Assembly: GCF_900102435.1 (NCBI RefSeq)
Contig: NZ_FNBU01000006.1
Location: forward strand, 1-64,000
Reading direction: 5' to 3'
Length of the DNA stretch: 64,000 bases
From: Sporolituus thermophilus DSM 23256
GTDB lineage: Bacteria > Bacillota > Negativicutes > Sporomusales > Thermosinaceae
Shown here: piece by piece, positions 17,989 to 26,515 of the stretch
How the letters are laid out: every line of letters starts with the position of its first letter
Numbering within the stretch: position 1 is the first letter of the stretch
Translations under genes and position numbers: made by a program
The notes under the pieces: model-generated
Seen by the model: only the letters and a program-made list of their open reading frames with translations
What the model was told of the DNA's origin: nothing
The model's database searches: none

Positions 17989-18942
17989 TTGGTTTTGCCA
18001 AACAGCAAAGGCCTGATTTTCGATATTCAAAGCTATTCGGTTCATGATGGGCCCGGATGTCGGACGCTGGTCTTCATGATGGGCTGTCCCCTGCGGTGCG
18101 GTTGGTGCGCCAATCCGGAAGGGTGGGAAGCTCGTCGGCGACTAATGTTCCGGGCGACTAAGTGCGTCCGTCCGCAGCGCAAGTGCCGCCGGTGCGCGCC
18201 TGTCTGTCCAGAGCAGGCGGTTGACGGCGGTGAAAAGCACGAACGGATAAAAATTAACTGGGATAAGTGCCGCCATTGTGCGAGCTTTGCCTGTGCGGCG
18301 GCCTGTCTTAACGAGGCGCTCACCGTCTGCGGCCGGGAAATAACCGTTGAAGAACTGACGCGGATCTTAAACCGCGACCGGCATTATTGGGGTTCGGACG
18401 GCGGGGTCACTTTCAGCGGCGGTGAGCCGCTCGTGCAGCAGGATTTTTTGCTGGCAGCTTTAAAAAGGTGCCGGGAAAGTTATATCCACACTGCCATCGA
18501 GACCAGCGCTTATGCGCCGTGGCCGGTTTTCAGCGATGTCATGGCCAATATTGATTTTGCATTTATCGATATAAAACATATGGATCCGGATCAACACAAA
18601 AATAAAACCGGGGTATCGAACGAATTAATATTGAACAATATCCGCGCGCTCAAGGCGAATGGCTGGCCGGGGCGGCTGATAATCCGCATGCCGGTGATTG
18701 CCGATTTTAATGATAGTGAAGATAACATTAACGCTATGATTGCCTTTTTCAGAGAGATCGGCCAGAACGAAATCAATATTTTGCCGTTTCACCGCCTGGG
18801 CGACTCAAAATGGACGCAGTGCGGCATGGTTTATCCCTACCGCGACTATGAAGCGACGCCGGAGCATGTGCTCGACCATATTCAGGAGCTGTTTCTGGCC
18901 AATGACATATTGTGTTATGTAGGGCACGAGACGCCCTTTTAG
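17989..18942 (+). CDS. hpdA: 4-hydroxyphenylacetate decarboxylase activating enzyme (radical SAM)
   Basis: 317 residues from TTG 17989 (TTG 17995 possible) behind GCGAGGG. The radical SAM cluster motif CPLRCGWC is near residues 34-41. A ferredoxin-like insert follows with two Cys-rich sets (CVRPQRKCRRCAPVCP and CRHCASFACAAAC) for extra [4Fe-4S] clusters, then the SAM contact GGVTFSGGEPL. This is the standard layout of glycyl-radical activases, which abstract hydrogen from the radical glycine of the partner (Gly879 of HpdB). Third gene of the hpd operon, 42 bases after hpdC. No regulator or transporter gene for the substrate is adjacent. Confidence 0.92.
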   Translation: MVLPNSKGLIFDIQSYSVHDGPGCRTLVFMMGCPLRCGWCANPEGWEARRRLMFRATKCVRPQRKCRRCAPVCPEQAVDGGEKHERIKINWDKCRHCASFACAAACLNEALTVCGREITVEELTRILNRDRHYWGSDGGVTFSGGEPLVQQDFLLAALKRCRESYIHTAIETSAYAPWPVFSDVMANIDFAFIDIKHMDPDQHKNKTGVSNELILNNIRALKANGWPGRLIIRMPVIADFNDSEDNINAMIAFFREIGQNEINILPFHRLGDSKWTQCGMVYPYRDYEATPEHVLDHIQELFLANDILCYVGHETPF

Positions 18943-19043
18943 CGGCGCAGCAGTGGGAACTGCGCTGTGTATACCAACGGGACGGCAATTATACGGCCAT
19001 AATATATGACGCCAATTGGCGGGTTGACTGCCAGTAAGTTAAA

Positions 19044-19070
19044 AAGGCCCTGGTCTTGTGCCAGGGCCTT
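19044..19070. terminator. Bidirectional terminator between hpdA and a chemoreceptor gene
   Basis: A perfect 10-bp stem (AAGGCCCTGG with CCAGGGCCTT) around a TCTTGTG loop, with A-rich sequence on the left and T-rich sequence on the right, between two convergent genes. Confidence 0.85.
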
Positions 19071-19090
19071 AATATTTATATATCCAGGCG

Positions 19091-21139
19091 TTACACTTTG
19101 AAGTGCTCGACTTGCTCGTCCAGCCGTTTGGCCACGTTCAGCACCTGCTGGGCGCCGGCGGCGATTTCTTCGGTCGAGGCAGTAAGCTCTTCGGCCGAAG
19201 CGGCAATCTCTTCGGAAGCGGCCGACGTCTCTTCCGACACGGCGCTGACGCTCTGGACGCGGTCCAGTACCGCGTCTTTGGATTTAACCGTTTTGTCCAT
19301 TTCCTGGTACGCGGCCGCGATCATGGGAGCAATAGCCGCTACCGAAGCGAGGATGTGGTCAAACGACCTGACGGTATTCTTGACATTTTCGATTTGATTT
19401 GTCACTTGGTCTTGCGTTATTCGGGCAGTCTCCACTACTTCGCCGGTTTCAGCGCCGACGGTGTCCAGCAGGGCTTTGATTTTGTCGGCTGAAGCGCGCG
19501 ACTGCTCGGCCAGCTTGCGCACTTCTTCGGCTACCACGGCAAAGCCGCGGCCGGCTTCGCCCGCCCGCGCCGCTTCGATGGCGGCATTGAGAGCCAATAG
19601 GTTGGTTTGGTCGGCTATGCCGGTAATTACGCCCATGATTTCCCCAATTTGGCCGACCGATTTGTCCAGGTTAGCAAGTTTTTCCGTAACCAGCTGAAAA
19701 GCCTGTCTGACATTGTCGATCGATGCGGTGAGCAAATCCAGTTCCTGTCTGCCTTTGCCGGCCAGTTCGGTTGTTTCTTCACTATTGGCTTTAACGTTAT
19801 TAAGTGCGGTATAGACTTTTTCGAGCTGGGCGGAAATAGCGCCAATAAGGGCGACGATGTCCTGCAGGCTGGAGGCCTGGTTTGACGCGCCGGCAGCCAC
19901 TTCCTGAATGGCTTTGGCCACTTCGTTAGAGGATGACGCTACTTCCTGGGAGGCGGCGCTCAAGCTTTCCGAGCTTGTCGACAATATCTTGGCGTCGCTA
20001 CGAATGCTGCCAATAAGGGGGCGCAGGTCATGCTGCAGTTTGTCAAGCGCCCTGGTTAATTGGCCGATCTCGTCCTCACGGCGGAGGAACTTTTCCGGTA
20101 CTGCCCTGGTGAAGTCGCCGTCGGCAATGACGCTTAAGTGGTCGACCGCCAGCTTCAGCGGGACAGCAATGCTCCGGGCGATGAAGACCGTCAGGGCCAG
20201 GGCGATGGCGAGCACCAGCGCGGAAACCACCAGCAGCACCCGGTTTAGACCGGCTACCTTATCCAGCACTTCATCTTCCGGGGCGTTAATGGCGACTGAC
20301 CAGCCGGTGCTCTTGACCGGGGCAAAGGCAACATATTTCTTTTGTCCTTGATAGGTGTAGACACCTACGCCTTCCTCGCCTTTGGCCATCCGGGAGATGA
20401 TAGCCGCCAGTCCGGCCAGCTCTTGATTAGTCTTGGCCTCTTCGATGAAATTTACCTGTTTAAGAACAAGTTCTTGATCTTTATGGCCGATCGTTTTACC
20501 GGTACTATCGACCGCGAAGGCATAGCCAGTTTGGGCATAGGAAAGGCTGCCCACGGTCTTGGCAAAATGGGCGCCGTCAACGATGCCGAAGACCACACCG
20601 GTTATCTCGCCGCTAGCATAGTGGCGGACCGGGGCGGCCACGCCAAACATGACCGAGTTGTCTACTTTGCTGACCAATGTACTGGATATATATGTTTTGC
20701 CGGCCAGCGCCTGCTTGAAGTAGTCCCGGTCGGCAAGGTCGGCGGTCCTGCCGTCCGGATAAAAGGCCTTGCCGGACTTGTCGATGAGACCCATGCGTTT
20801 AAAGCCCAGTTTTTCTGCCTGTTGCAGTTCCGCAGCCAAAACAGCGAGTTTTTCTTCTAAAGTAGCTTCCCGGTCGCCGGCTTTGCCGCGGACGACATTG
20901 CGCGCCGCCACGTTTTCCACTATATATTTGAGGGTATCAATGCGATTGTCCTGCATGGCCGTATATTGTTTGACCACTTTCAGCATGCCATCTTCGGCTT
21001 CGGCTTTTACCGCCTCGCCGGCGCGGTTGGTACTGACCAACCAGAGCGCCAGACACCCTGCCAGCACGACCAGGCCAAAAAACAGGGTCATCTTTGTCAG
21101 TAGGCTTTTCATGTTTATGCGCAAGAATTTCATAAACAT
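19091..21139 (-). CDS. Transmembrane methyl-accepting chemotaxis protein with dCache-type sensor
   Basis: 682 residues from ATG 21139 (ATG 21133 also possible) behind AGGGGAAAGG. TM1 is at about 11-30, an extracytoplasmic double-Cache-like region at about 35-290 ([37 protein letters not shown]), TM2 at about 295-318 ([17 protein letters not shown]), a HAMP domain to about 375, then the MCP signalling hairpin with tip [21 protein letters not shown]. It ends VEHFKV with no CheR-tether pentapeptide. Ligand unknown. A GEMM-I c-di-GMP riboswitch with a terminator lies 157-287 bases upstream on the same strand, so its expression is probably c-di-GMP dependent. It may feed the chemosensory operon at 22293-35082. 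Confidence 0.93.
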   Translation of the reverse strand: MFMKFLRINMKSLLTKMTLFFGLVVLAGCLALWLVSTNRAGEAVKAEAEDGMLKVVKQYTAMQDNRIDTLKYIVENVAARNVVRGKAGDREATLEEKLAVLAAELQQAEKLGFKRMGLIDKSGKAFYPDGRTADLADRDYFKQALAGKTYISSTLVSKVDNSVMFGVAAPVRHYASGEITGVVFGIVDGAHFAKTVGSLSYAQTGYAFAVDSTGKTIGHKDQELVLKQVNFIEEAKTNQELAGLAAIISRMAKGEEGVGVYTYQGQKKYVAFAPVKSTGWSVAINAPEDEVLDKVAGLNRVLLVVSALVLAIALALTVFIARSIAVPLKLAVDHLSVIADGDFTRAVPEKFLRREDEIGQLTRALDKLQHDLRPLIGSIRSDAKILSTSSESLSAASQEVASSSNEVAKAIQEVAAGASNQASSLQDIVALIGAISAQLEKVYTALNNVKANSEETTELAGKGRQELDLLTASIDNVRQAFQLVTEKLANLDKSVGQIGEIMGVITGIADQTNLLALNAAIEAARAGEAGRGFAVVAEEVRKLAEQSRASADKIKALLDTVGAETGEVVETARITQDQVTNQIENVKNTVRSFDHILASVAAIAPMIAAAYQEMDKTVKSKDAVLDRVQSVSAVSEETSAASEEIAASAEELTASTEEIAAGAQQVLNVAKRLDEQVEHFKV

Positions 21140-21295
21140 ATCCTTTCCCCTAACCGCGGCCGCTCCCCGGGCGGCGGCCAGGATAACGCCTCCTTCGCTG
21201 AATTTGTTGGCTTTGAATAGTTTACCATCCGTTTGCTAGCTAGGTCCCCAAAAGACATAGTATGTTTTACTTTTATCACCGCCCCTTTTTCAAAA

Positions 21296-21332
21296 TAAAA
21301 AATCCTTCTATACGGCTAAAGGTATAGAAGGA
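21296..21332 (-). terminator. Riboswitch expression-platform terminator before the chemoreceptor gene
   Basis: On the reverse strand an 11-bp stem (21322-21332 with 21303-21313) is followed by a T-rich run (complement of 21293-21302). It lies directly after the c-di-GMP aptamer and before the chemoreceptor gene, as expected for a transcriptional on/off switch. The remainder of 21140-21295 shows only leader sequence. Confidence 0.85.
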
Positions 21333-21344
21333 CCCGCCGCAATC

Positions 21345-21426
21345 ATGCAACCGGCTGCCATAGAATAACTGCTATTCCTTAGGCCCGTGGCTTTGCGTCC
21401 CTGCCTTTCGACAGGTTTGCCTTTGG
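21345..21426 (-). ncRNA. GEMM-I cyclic-di-GMP riboswitch (reverse strand)
   Basis: Read on the reverse strand, the region has the GEMM-I hallmarks in order: AAGGCAAACC, a GAAA tetraloop-type hairpin, GGGACGCAAAGCCACGGGCC, and after a variable stem ATGGCAGCCGGTTGC (the receptor part). A terminator follows at once. It is the reverse-strand leader of the chemoreceptor gene at 19091-21139. c-di-GMP-I aptamers bind c-di-GMP; the direction of switching (on or off) would need structure analysis. Confidence 0.93.
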
Positions 21427-21583
21427 ATAATTGCTTTAAGATAATCGCTATTAAAGTAATTGCCATAAATTAACTTAGACTATTATTAAATATGTTGTCA
21501 AGCCTTTTTAATACTTTTTTTAGATGGCTGGGTCGGCGGCACGAGCCCGTCTGTTTATTTCTGGAGGCTTGGTGCTAAAGTTA

Positions 21584-21805
21584 TTATGGCATATTGTCGG
21601 TTCGCCCGGTGAGCCAGTCCAGAGAGACATCAAAATAGTCAGCAATAGCAACAACAACATCGAGCGGCGGAATACGGTCGCCTAGCTCCCACCGGCTTAC
21701 GGTTTGTTTAGATACATTGAAGATTCTGCCGAACTGCTCAGCCGTCAGGTTGTGTTTTTGGCGCAGTTGCCGTAACCTGACACAAAAAATTTCGTGTAGA
21801 AACAT
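21584..21805 (-). CDS. Small XRE-family transcriptional regulator
   Basis: 73 residues from ATG 21805, chosen because AAGGGGG lies 5 bases upstream; an ATG at 21826 would put the start inside the operator. It is almost only a helix-turn-helix domain: LRQLRQKHNLTAEQFGRIFN, VSKQTVSRWELGDRIPPLDV, ADYFDVSLDWLTGR. The 7-bp dyad AGTCACC/GGTGACT just upstream is a likely autoregulatory operator. It sits between the two riboswitch-controlled units and could modulate either; no direct evidence. Confidence 0.88.
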   Translation of the reverse strand: MFLHEIFCVRLRQLRQKHNLTAEQFGRIFNVSKQTVSRWELGDRIPPLDVVVAIADYFDVSLDWLTGRTDNMP

Positions 21806-21820
21806 AAAAACCCCCTTGCG

Positions 21821-21839
21821 AGTCACCGAAAAGGTGACT
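21821..21839. promoter_or_regulatory. Operator-like dyad of the XRE gene
   Basis: AGTCACC-GAAAA-GGTGACT is a perfect 7-bp inverted repeat immediately upstream of the XRE ribosome binding site, a classical place for autorepression. The following 21840-22073 is AT-rich with no supported gene. Confidence 0.6.
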
Positions 21840-22073
21840 ATAATTTAAGAAGGTAAAAAAATTGTAAAATGGTGCTGATTGGTGCGATTTGTAGGGCGGC
21901 GGTTTTGAAAAGACGGGCGACGTAGCCGCTGCTTGAATAATCAGATCAACTAAAATAAGTTCAATAACGTGGTTGGTAAAGTCCTTTTCGGAATTTGCCA
22001 GCCAAGTGCTTACCTGCACGAATTTAAAAGTTGGAAAATTATAAATTTTAAATCGAAATATCAATTGTCGTTG

Positions 22074-22155
22074 ATAAAGGCAAACCCGGTGAAAGCCGGG
22101 GACGCAAAGCTACGGGCCTAAATTCGTGGTTAGAATATGGCAGCCGGGTTGCCAA
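22074..22155 (+). ncRNA. GEMM-I cyclic-di-GMP riboswitch (forward strand)
   Basis: Forward-strand sequence shows AAAGGCAAACC, a GGTGAAAGCC tetraloop hairpin, GGGGACGCAAAGCTACGGGCC, a variable stem and ATGGCAGCCGGGTTGCC, the GEMM-I consensus layout. A terminator follows at 22193-22218 and then the HD-GYP gene. It is the leader element of the chemosensory operon and is the forward-strand counterpart of the aptamer at 21345-21426. Confidence 0.95.
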
Positions 22156-22192
22156 GTCGACAGGTATTAGTATGACTATTTTGCGTGGTAAT

Positions 22193-22218
22193 GGCTGCTT
22201 TGAGGCAGCCGTTTTTTT
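22193..22218 (+). terminator. Riboswitch expression-platform terminator before the HD-GYP gene
   Basis: Stem GGCTGC/GCAGCC with a 6-base loop followed by GTTTTTTT, 37 bases after the aptamer and 75 bases before the first gene of the operon. Confidence 0.88.
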
Positions 22219-22292
22219 GTGTGCGCCCGGCATGGGCTTGTCTATAGGGTGAAAGGCAGGCAATATAGCGCCAGGCGAAGGGAGAGGGTAAA

Positions 22293-23000
22293 TTGCTGGT
22301 AGGTAATGATGACAATAAGTTATGGTTGGGTTTAGACGATGCTGGCGCCTGGCTGGAGGACCTACTTGCTGACAAGACCCGGATAGGTCACGGTATTGAC
22401 AGCCCGCGAGAAGTCTTTTTGTCTGCGGTTATAAAAGCATTGGTCAATGCCCTGGAAGCCCGAGATCGTTACATTTACCGTCATTCCGCCGGGGTGGCGG
22501 TTCTGGCCGGGAAAATTGCCAGCAAGCTTGTCTGGTCGGAGAAAGAAGCGTATTATATTGAGCTTGCCTCGCTTCTTCATGATATTGGCAAGATTGGCAT
22601 GCCTGACGCGGTTTTGGGCAAGCCTGGCTCCCTGACGCCGGAAGAGTGGGAATTAATGAGGCGGCATCCGGATATTGGAGCAGATATTATCGCCGACATC
22701 CCGGGCATGGTGTCGGTAGCCGATATTGTCCGTCATCACCATGAGCGATGGGATGGCCGCGGCTATCCTGCCGGCCTGGCTGGAGCAGCCATTCCGCTGG
22801 GGGCGCGCATTGTGGCGGTGGCGGATAGTTTCCAGGCTATGGTTTCGGATCGGCCTTACCGGGCCAGGCGCTCAGCGATACAGGCGATGCAGGAAATCAA
22901 GGCTGCTGCCGGCAGCCAGTTCGATCCGGCAGTAGTAGAAGCATTTATCGATGTTTTTAATGAATATTGCGATCATAAAAAACAGGCAACAGGAGGTTAA
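22293..23000 (+). CDS. HD-GYP domain cyclic-di-GMP phosphodiesterase
   Basis: 235 residues from TTG 22293 behind GGAGAGG. After ~40 N-terminal residues the HD-GYP domain fills the protein: DRYIYRHSAGVAVLAG, LASLLHDIGKIGMPD (the HD pair plus the GxP motif), RRHPDIGADI, VRHHHERWDGRGYPAGL (HHxxxDGxGYP) and DSFQAMVSDRPYR. All metal ligands seem present, so it should hydrolyse c-di-GMP to pGpG or GMP. As the first gene behind a c-di-GMP riboswitch it forms a probable feedback loop: ligand level sets expression of the enzyme that removes the ligand. It has no receiver or sensor domain; the CheY-like protein follows as a separate gene. Confidence 0.93.
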   Translation: MLVGNDDNKLWLGLDDAGAWLEDLLADKTRIGHGIDSPREVFLSAVIKALVNALEARDRYIYRHSAGVAVLAGKIASKLVWSEKEAYYIELASLLHDIGKIGMPDAVLGKPGSLTPEEWELMRRHPDIGADIIADIPGMVSVADIVRHHHERWDGRGYPAGLAGAAIPLGARIVAVADSFQAMVSDRPYRARRSAIQAMQEIKAAAGSQFDPAVVEAFIDVFNEYCDHKKQATGG

Positions 23001-23007
23001 TCTGGAT

Positions 23008-23373
23008 ATGGACAAGGTTCGCGTTTTGGTGGTTGATGATTCGCCGTTTATTCACCGGGCTGTCGCCAGGGCCTTTAAGAACGAGGAAAAATTTGAACTT
23101 GTCGGGTCGGCTTACAATGGCAAGGAAGGCAGTGCAATGTATTTTGACCTTAAACCGGATGTGGTCATTATGGATATAACCATGCCGGTTATGGATGGGC
23201 TGGCGGCTGCCCAAGAAATTTTGGGCAAAGATAACCAGGCCAGGATTATCTTTCAGAGCGCCATGGGTGATGATGAACTGGTTAAAAAGGCCAGAGAAAT
23301 GGGTGTCAAAGAGTTTATCCAAAAACCGTTCAAAGACGATGAGTTGAAAAATATTATCAGCGCGCTTGTGTAA
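23008..23373 (+). CDS. cheY: CheY-like single-domain response regulator
   Basis: 121-residue receiver domain from ATG 23008, 12 bases after AGGAGG. The acidic pocket VVDDSPF, phosphoacceptor Asp in VVIMDITMPVMDG, the switch threonine/serine position (FQSAMGDDEL, Ser rather than Thr-Ala) and FIQKPF lysine are in place. Closest in layout to CheY proteins of chemosensory clusters. It follows the HD-GYP gene by 7 bases, and its target could be either the flagellar switch or an alternative output. Confidence 0.9.
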   Translation: MDKVRVLVVDDSPFIHRAVARAFKNEEKFELVGSAYNGKEGSAMYFDLKPDVVIMDITMPVMDGLAAAQEILGKDNQARIIFQSAMGDDELVKKAREMGVKEFIQKPFKDDELKNIISALV

Positions 23374-23402
23374 AGTTGTTAGCCGGAAGGGAGTGGGGCT
23401 TT

Positions 23403-23891
23403 TTGGACCAGTTGGGAAAAAATATAGTGACGGGCTGGTTGCCGGCGGTACGGCGGGTGTTGTGCGAGATGGCAGGCCTGGACATAACGGCAGCCAATTG
23501 TTTGCCGCAAAATGATATATTTAGTTCGGCGGGGTTGGCGGTAATTATTGGGGTTACCGGGAAGGCCCCGGGGCGGATTATCCTGGATATGTCTGAGGCG
23601 ACAGCACGCAAACTGAGTGCTGCTATTAACGGCGAAGATGACCTTGACGATGAGCTTATTATGGATACAGTTGCCGAACTGGGCAATATTTTGTCCGGGC
23701 ATATCATTACTTGGTTAAACAATAGGCGGGCCGGGTTAGGCCTTATGCTGACTCCTCCGGGAGTGTTTGTCGGCAAGGACCTTAAGATTGTCACGCCTAA
23801 GCTGGAGGCGCAAATCATTGTTGTTGACACTCCGGCTGGGCACATTGTCTTGAGCATTGGTTTTGAAAGGGGGATTGAACAGTGGACGTGA
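23403..23891 (+). CDS. CheX/CheC-like protein A
   Basis: 162 residues, TTG start at 23403 chosen for GGGAG spacing (the frame is open from 23376). It shows the CheX/CheC architecture: a central helix DELIMDTVAELGNILSGHI followed by beta strands (LGLMLTPPGVFVGKDLKIV, GHIVLSIGF). In CheX the signature is E-x-x-N in such a helix; here ELGN is present, so CheY-P phosphatase activity is plausible. It is the first of two adjacent paralogs, overlapping the next gene by 10 bases. Confidence 0.75.
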   Translation: MDQLGKNIVTGWLPAVRRVLCEMAGLDITAANCLPQNDIFSSAGLAVIIGVTGKAPGRIILDMSEATARKLSAAINGEDDLDDELIMDTVAELGNILSGHIITWLNNRRAGLGLMLTPPGVFVGKDLKIVTPKLEAQIIVVDTPAGHIVLSIGFERGIEQWT

Positions 23892-24343
23892 AACTAGTCG
23901 CCCCCTTTGTCGAAGGCGTAGCGAATATTTTGCCGCAATTCGGGTTTACCCAGGTTCGCCGCGGAAAGTTGGCCTTGAAGGACAAGCTTATCGTTACCAT
24001 GGACGTTAATGTGCTTATTGGCCTGAATATGGACTTGCATGGGAATGTCGCCTATGCGATGGATGAAGCGACCGCCAAAAAGGTAGCATCGCGCATGATG
24101 ATGGGTATGCCGGTGGACGAATTAAATGAGTTGGCCCAGAGTGCCGTGGCTGAGCTGGCTAATATGGTTGCTGCCCAAGCTGTGACCATATTGGAAGGGA
24201 TCGGTAAGCGGGTTAATATTTCGCCGCCGACGCTGGTTATGGGGAAGAATGTTACCGTTAGAATGAGCCGGGTAAAAACACTGGTTGTGGAAATGATTAC
24301 CGAGGATGGAACAATCGAAATCAATATCGGGCTGGAGGTCTAA
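23882..24343 (+). CDS. cheX: CheX-like phosphatase B
   Basis: 153 residues from GTG 23882. Typical CheX layout: KLVAPFVEGVANILPQFGF, LIGLNMDLHGNVAYAMDE, the phosphatase helix LAQSAVAELANMVAAQAV with E-x-x-N, and SPPTLVMGKNVTVRM. CheX dephosphorylates CheY-P. Together with the preceding divergent paralog it gives two candidate phosphatases for the single CheY gene of the operon. Confidence 0.82.
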   Translation: MDVKLVAPFVEGVANILPQFGFTQVRRGKLALKDKLIVTMDVNVLIGLNMDLHGNVAYAMDEATAKKVASRMMMGMPVDELNELAQSAVAELANMVAAQAVTILEGIGKRVNISPPTLVMGKNVTVRMSRVKTLVVEMITEDGTIEINIGLEV

Positions 24344-24367
24344 AAAGGCTCGCGGGGAAAGGAGGCT

Positions 24368-25720
24368 GTGGACTTGTCGGTACTTGACATACTGAGCAAA
24401 AAAGCGAGGCGGCGCCAGGTGGTGTCTCATCCCGTAAAATCCGAAAGTCCCGAAGTTCGTGCAGCTTATATTGAAGCCGTTACCTGGGCGTTTACGTTGA
24501 CTTCCATATATGGGGATCGTATGATGGAACGTCTGGACGAACTGAGCGCTTACCTGCGCGAAACTGTCCCAGACAAGGTCAAAATCGGCAATTTTATCGT
24601 GCGGGAAGAAGACGTGGATAGTGTTATTAGCCGGCTGGGCGGCAGCGGCAACAGCAGGAAAGTAGCAGCCTTGCTCTTATTCGATTTGTATTTGCTCGCG
24701 TTTTCTTCTGGCAAAGCAGTACCGGCAATGCAGGAATTGGCAGACCTTTTGAGTGATGCACTGAATATGCCTGAAGACGGACGACGGTTGTTGGCTTATG
24801 CCGCAGCGCGAGCGGCAGACGGGGCGGATCCCAGGCCGGCCATCCTGCAAATAGCCTGCAGTGGTGCGGACTATTGGGATGGTAGCGGCGAAATATTGAA
24901 CTATATCATCAACTATTATTCGCCGCGCACCGTTTTGCGCGAATATGCGGCAGCCATTTATGGAAGCCGGGCGTGGCATTGCCTGAAGAACGGCCTTTGG
25001 GAAAAAGCGCTGGCTGATTTTAATTCTGCTCTGGCGTTAGAACCACGCAACCGCCTGTGGCTGATGGGGCGGGGGTGCAGTTACGCCGAAGCCGGTCAAT
25101 ATCCCCAGGCAATCCTGGATTATTCGCAAGTTTTGCAGCATAATGCAACCGACGCGCTGGCCTATTATTACCGGGCTGGCGCTTATGAGCGGATGGGGGC
25201 TTTGGAAGAAGCGCTGTCCGATATTGATAAGGCTATACAATTAAGCGGCAAGGACTACAAGTTTTATCAGCTGGCCGGGGACATCCAGGCTCGGCGGGAG
25301 CACTATGCCGATGCTGCCCGTTTTTATGAGTTGGCGCTTGCTAGCGGGGGAGTTACCGGCGAAATTTATAATTCTCTGGCTTATGCTTACTTTCATCAGG
25401 GACAAGTCATTGAGGCGATAAGCAAGGTTAATAAAGCGATCGAGACTGAGCCGGATAATCCGGAATGGCTGGACAGCCGGGCCGAGTTTTATCTGAGCAT
25501 GGAAGACTATGACCAGGTATTGGCCGACTGTGCAAGCGCGCTGCGGTTAGACCCGGAAATATGCCGGCCGTACTATTTGCAGGGTATTGCCTATGAAAAG
25601 CTGGGGAATGCGGATGAAGCAGTCCGGTGCTACCAAAAGTTTATTGAGCTGGCGGAGGAAGGACATCCCGACCTGGCTGCCGTGCAGGACAAACTGGCGG
25701 GATTGACTCAGAGTTTTTAA
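24368..25720 (+). CDS. Tetratricopeptide repeat protein of the chemosensory operon
   Basis: 450 residues, GTG 24368 behind AAAGGAGG. The N-terminal half (1-190) is helical and unassigned. The second half holds about six or seven TPR units, for example WEKALADFNSALALEPRN, YPQAILDYSQVLQHNATD, LEEALSDIDKAIQLSG, VIEAISKVNKAIETEPDN and ADEAVRCYQKFIELAEEG. TPR proteins act as scaffolds; its place between CheX and ParA suggests a role in assembling or positioning the signalling array. No signal peptide or membrane segment. Confidence 0.85.
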   Translation: MDLSVLDILSKKARRRQVVSHPVKSESPEVRAAYIEAVTWAFTLTSIYGDRMMERLDELSAYLRETVPDKVKIGNFIVREEDVDSVISRLGGSGNSRKVAALLLFDLYLLAFSSGKAVPAMQELADLLSDALNMPEDGRRLLAYAAARAADGADPRPAILQIACSGADYWDGSGEILNYIINYYSPRTVLREYAAAIYGSRAWHCLKNGLWEKALADFNSALALEPRNRLWLMGRGCSYAEAGQYPQAILDYSQVLQHNATDALAYYYRAGAYERMGALEEALSDIDKAIQLSGKDYKFYQLAGDIQARREHYADAARFYELALASGGVTGEIYNSLAYAYFHQGQVIEAISKVNKAIETEPDNPEWLDSRAEFYLSMEDYDQVLADCASALRLDPEICRPYYLQGIAYEKLGNADEAVRCYQKFIELAEEGHPDLAAVQDKLAGLTQSF

Positions 25721-25729
25721 AGGGAGGGG

Positions 25730-26515
25730 TTGGCTACGGAAAAAGCTCTTGCCGCCAAGACGGTCGCCGTTATTAACCAAAAAGGAGGGGTAGGCAAGAC
25801 TACCAGCACCGTGAATATTGGCGCTGGCTTAAGCAGGTTGGGGGCAAGGGTGTTGTTGATCGACCTGGACCCCCAGGCGAATTTGACTGCCGCTGTGGGG
25901 CAAAATGCCGGCGGCCGGTGCATCGCCGATTTGTTTCAGGGCGGACTGACCTGGGAAGAACTGCTGGCCAGGATAAACGATAATTCCTTGGCAGTAGTAC
26001 CGTCAAGCGTACGCTTAGCCAGCGCCGAGGTGGACTTTGCGACGGTTCCGTCGCGGGAGGGGTTGTTGCGGAAACATTTGGCCGCGGTCTCAGACCGGTT
26101 TGACTTTATCCTGATTGATTGTCCGCCAGCGCTGGGGTTTTTGACAATAAACGCGCTGGTGGCCGCCAGCGGGGTGCTATTGCCTGTCCTTCCCGAGTTT
26201 TTATCATTGCAGGGAGTGAGCGGGATAGCTGAAGTAATCCGGGTCATCGGCAAGCGTTTTAACCCCGGTCTGGATATAACCGGGATATTAATCAACCGCT
26301 TTGACCGGCGTAAATCGCTCCACCGGGAAGTGCAGCAGCGGTTGAAAGAGCGTTTTGACAGCCGCGTTTTTGAGCAGACGGTCAGGGACAACGTTGCCGT
26401 GGCGGAAGCGCCCGGTTATGGTCTTGATATTTTTACCTATAGACCGGACAGTGTCGGCGCTAAAGACTATCAGGCGGTCTGTCAGGAGTTTATTAGGCGG
26501 TGTTCCCGGCAATGA
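25730..26515 (+). CDS. ParA/Soj-family ATPase in the chemosensory operon
   Basis: 261 residues from TTG 25730. The deviant Walker A KGGVGKTT is at about residues 18-25, followed by LLIDLDPQANLT, FILIDCPPALGFLTINAL and a conserved ParA C-terminus (RFDRRKSLHREV). There is no ParB gene or parS site nearby. ParA-type ATPases in chemosensory operons (ParC/PpfA) position receptor arrays and ensure inheritance, so the same is inferred here. The stop overlaps the next start (ATGA). Confidence 0.9.
   Translation: MATEKALAAKTVAVINQKGGVGKTTSTVNIGAGLSRLGARVLLIDLDPQANLTAAVGQNAGGRCIADLFQGGLTWEELLARINDNSLAVVPSSVRLASAEVDFATVPSREGLLRKHLAAVSDRFDFILIDCPPALGFLTINALVAASGVLLPVLPEFLSLQGVSGIAEVIRVIGKRFNPGLDITGILINRFDRRKSLHREVQQRLKERFDSRVFEQTVRDNVAVAEAPGYGLDIFTYRPDSVGAKDYQAVCQEFIRRCSRQ

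Noticed and set aside
21738-22064. 108-codon reverse frame over the riboswitch/XRE intergenic region
   Set aside because: It overlaps the XRE gene and its operator and has no ribosome binding site or domain.
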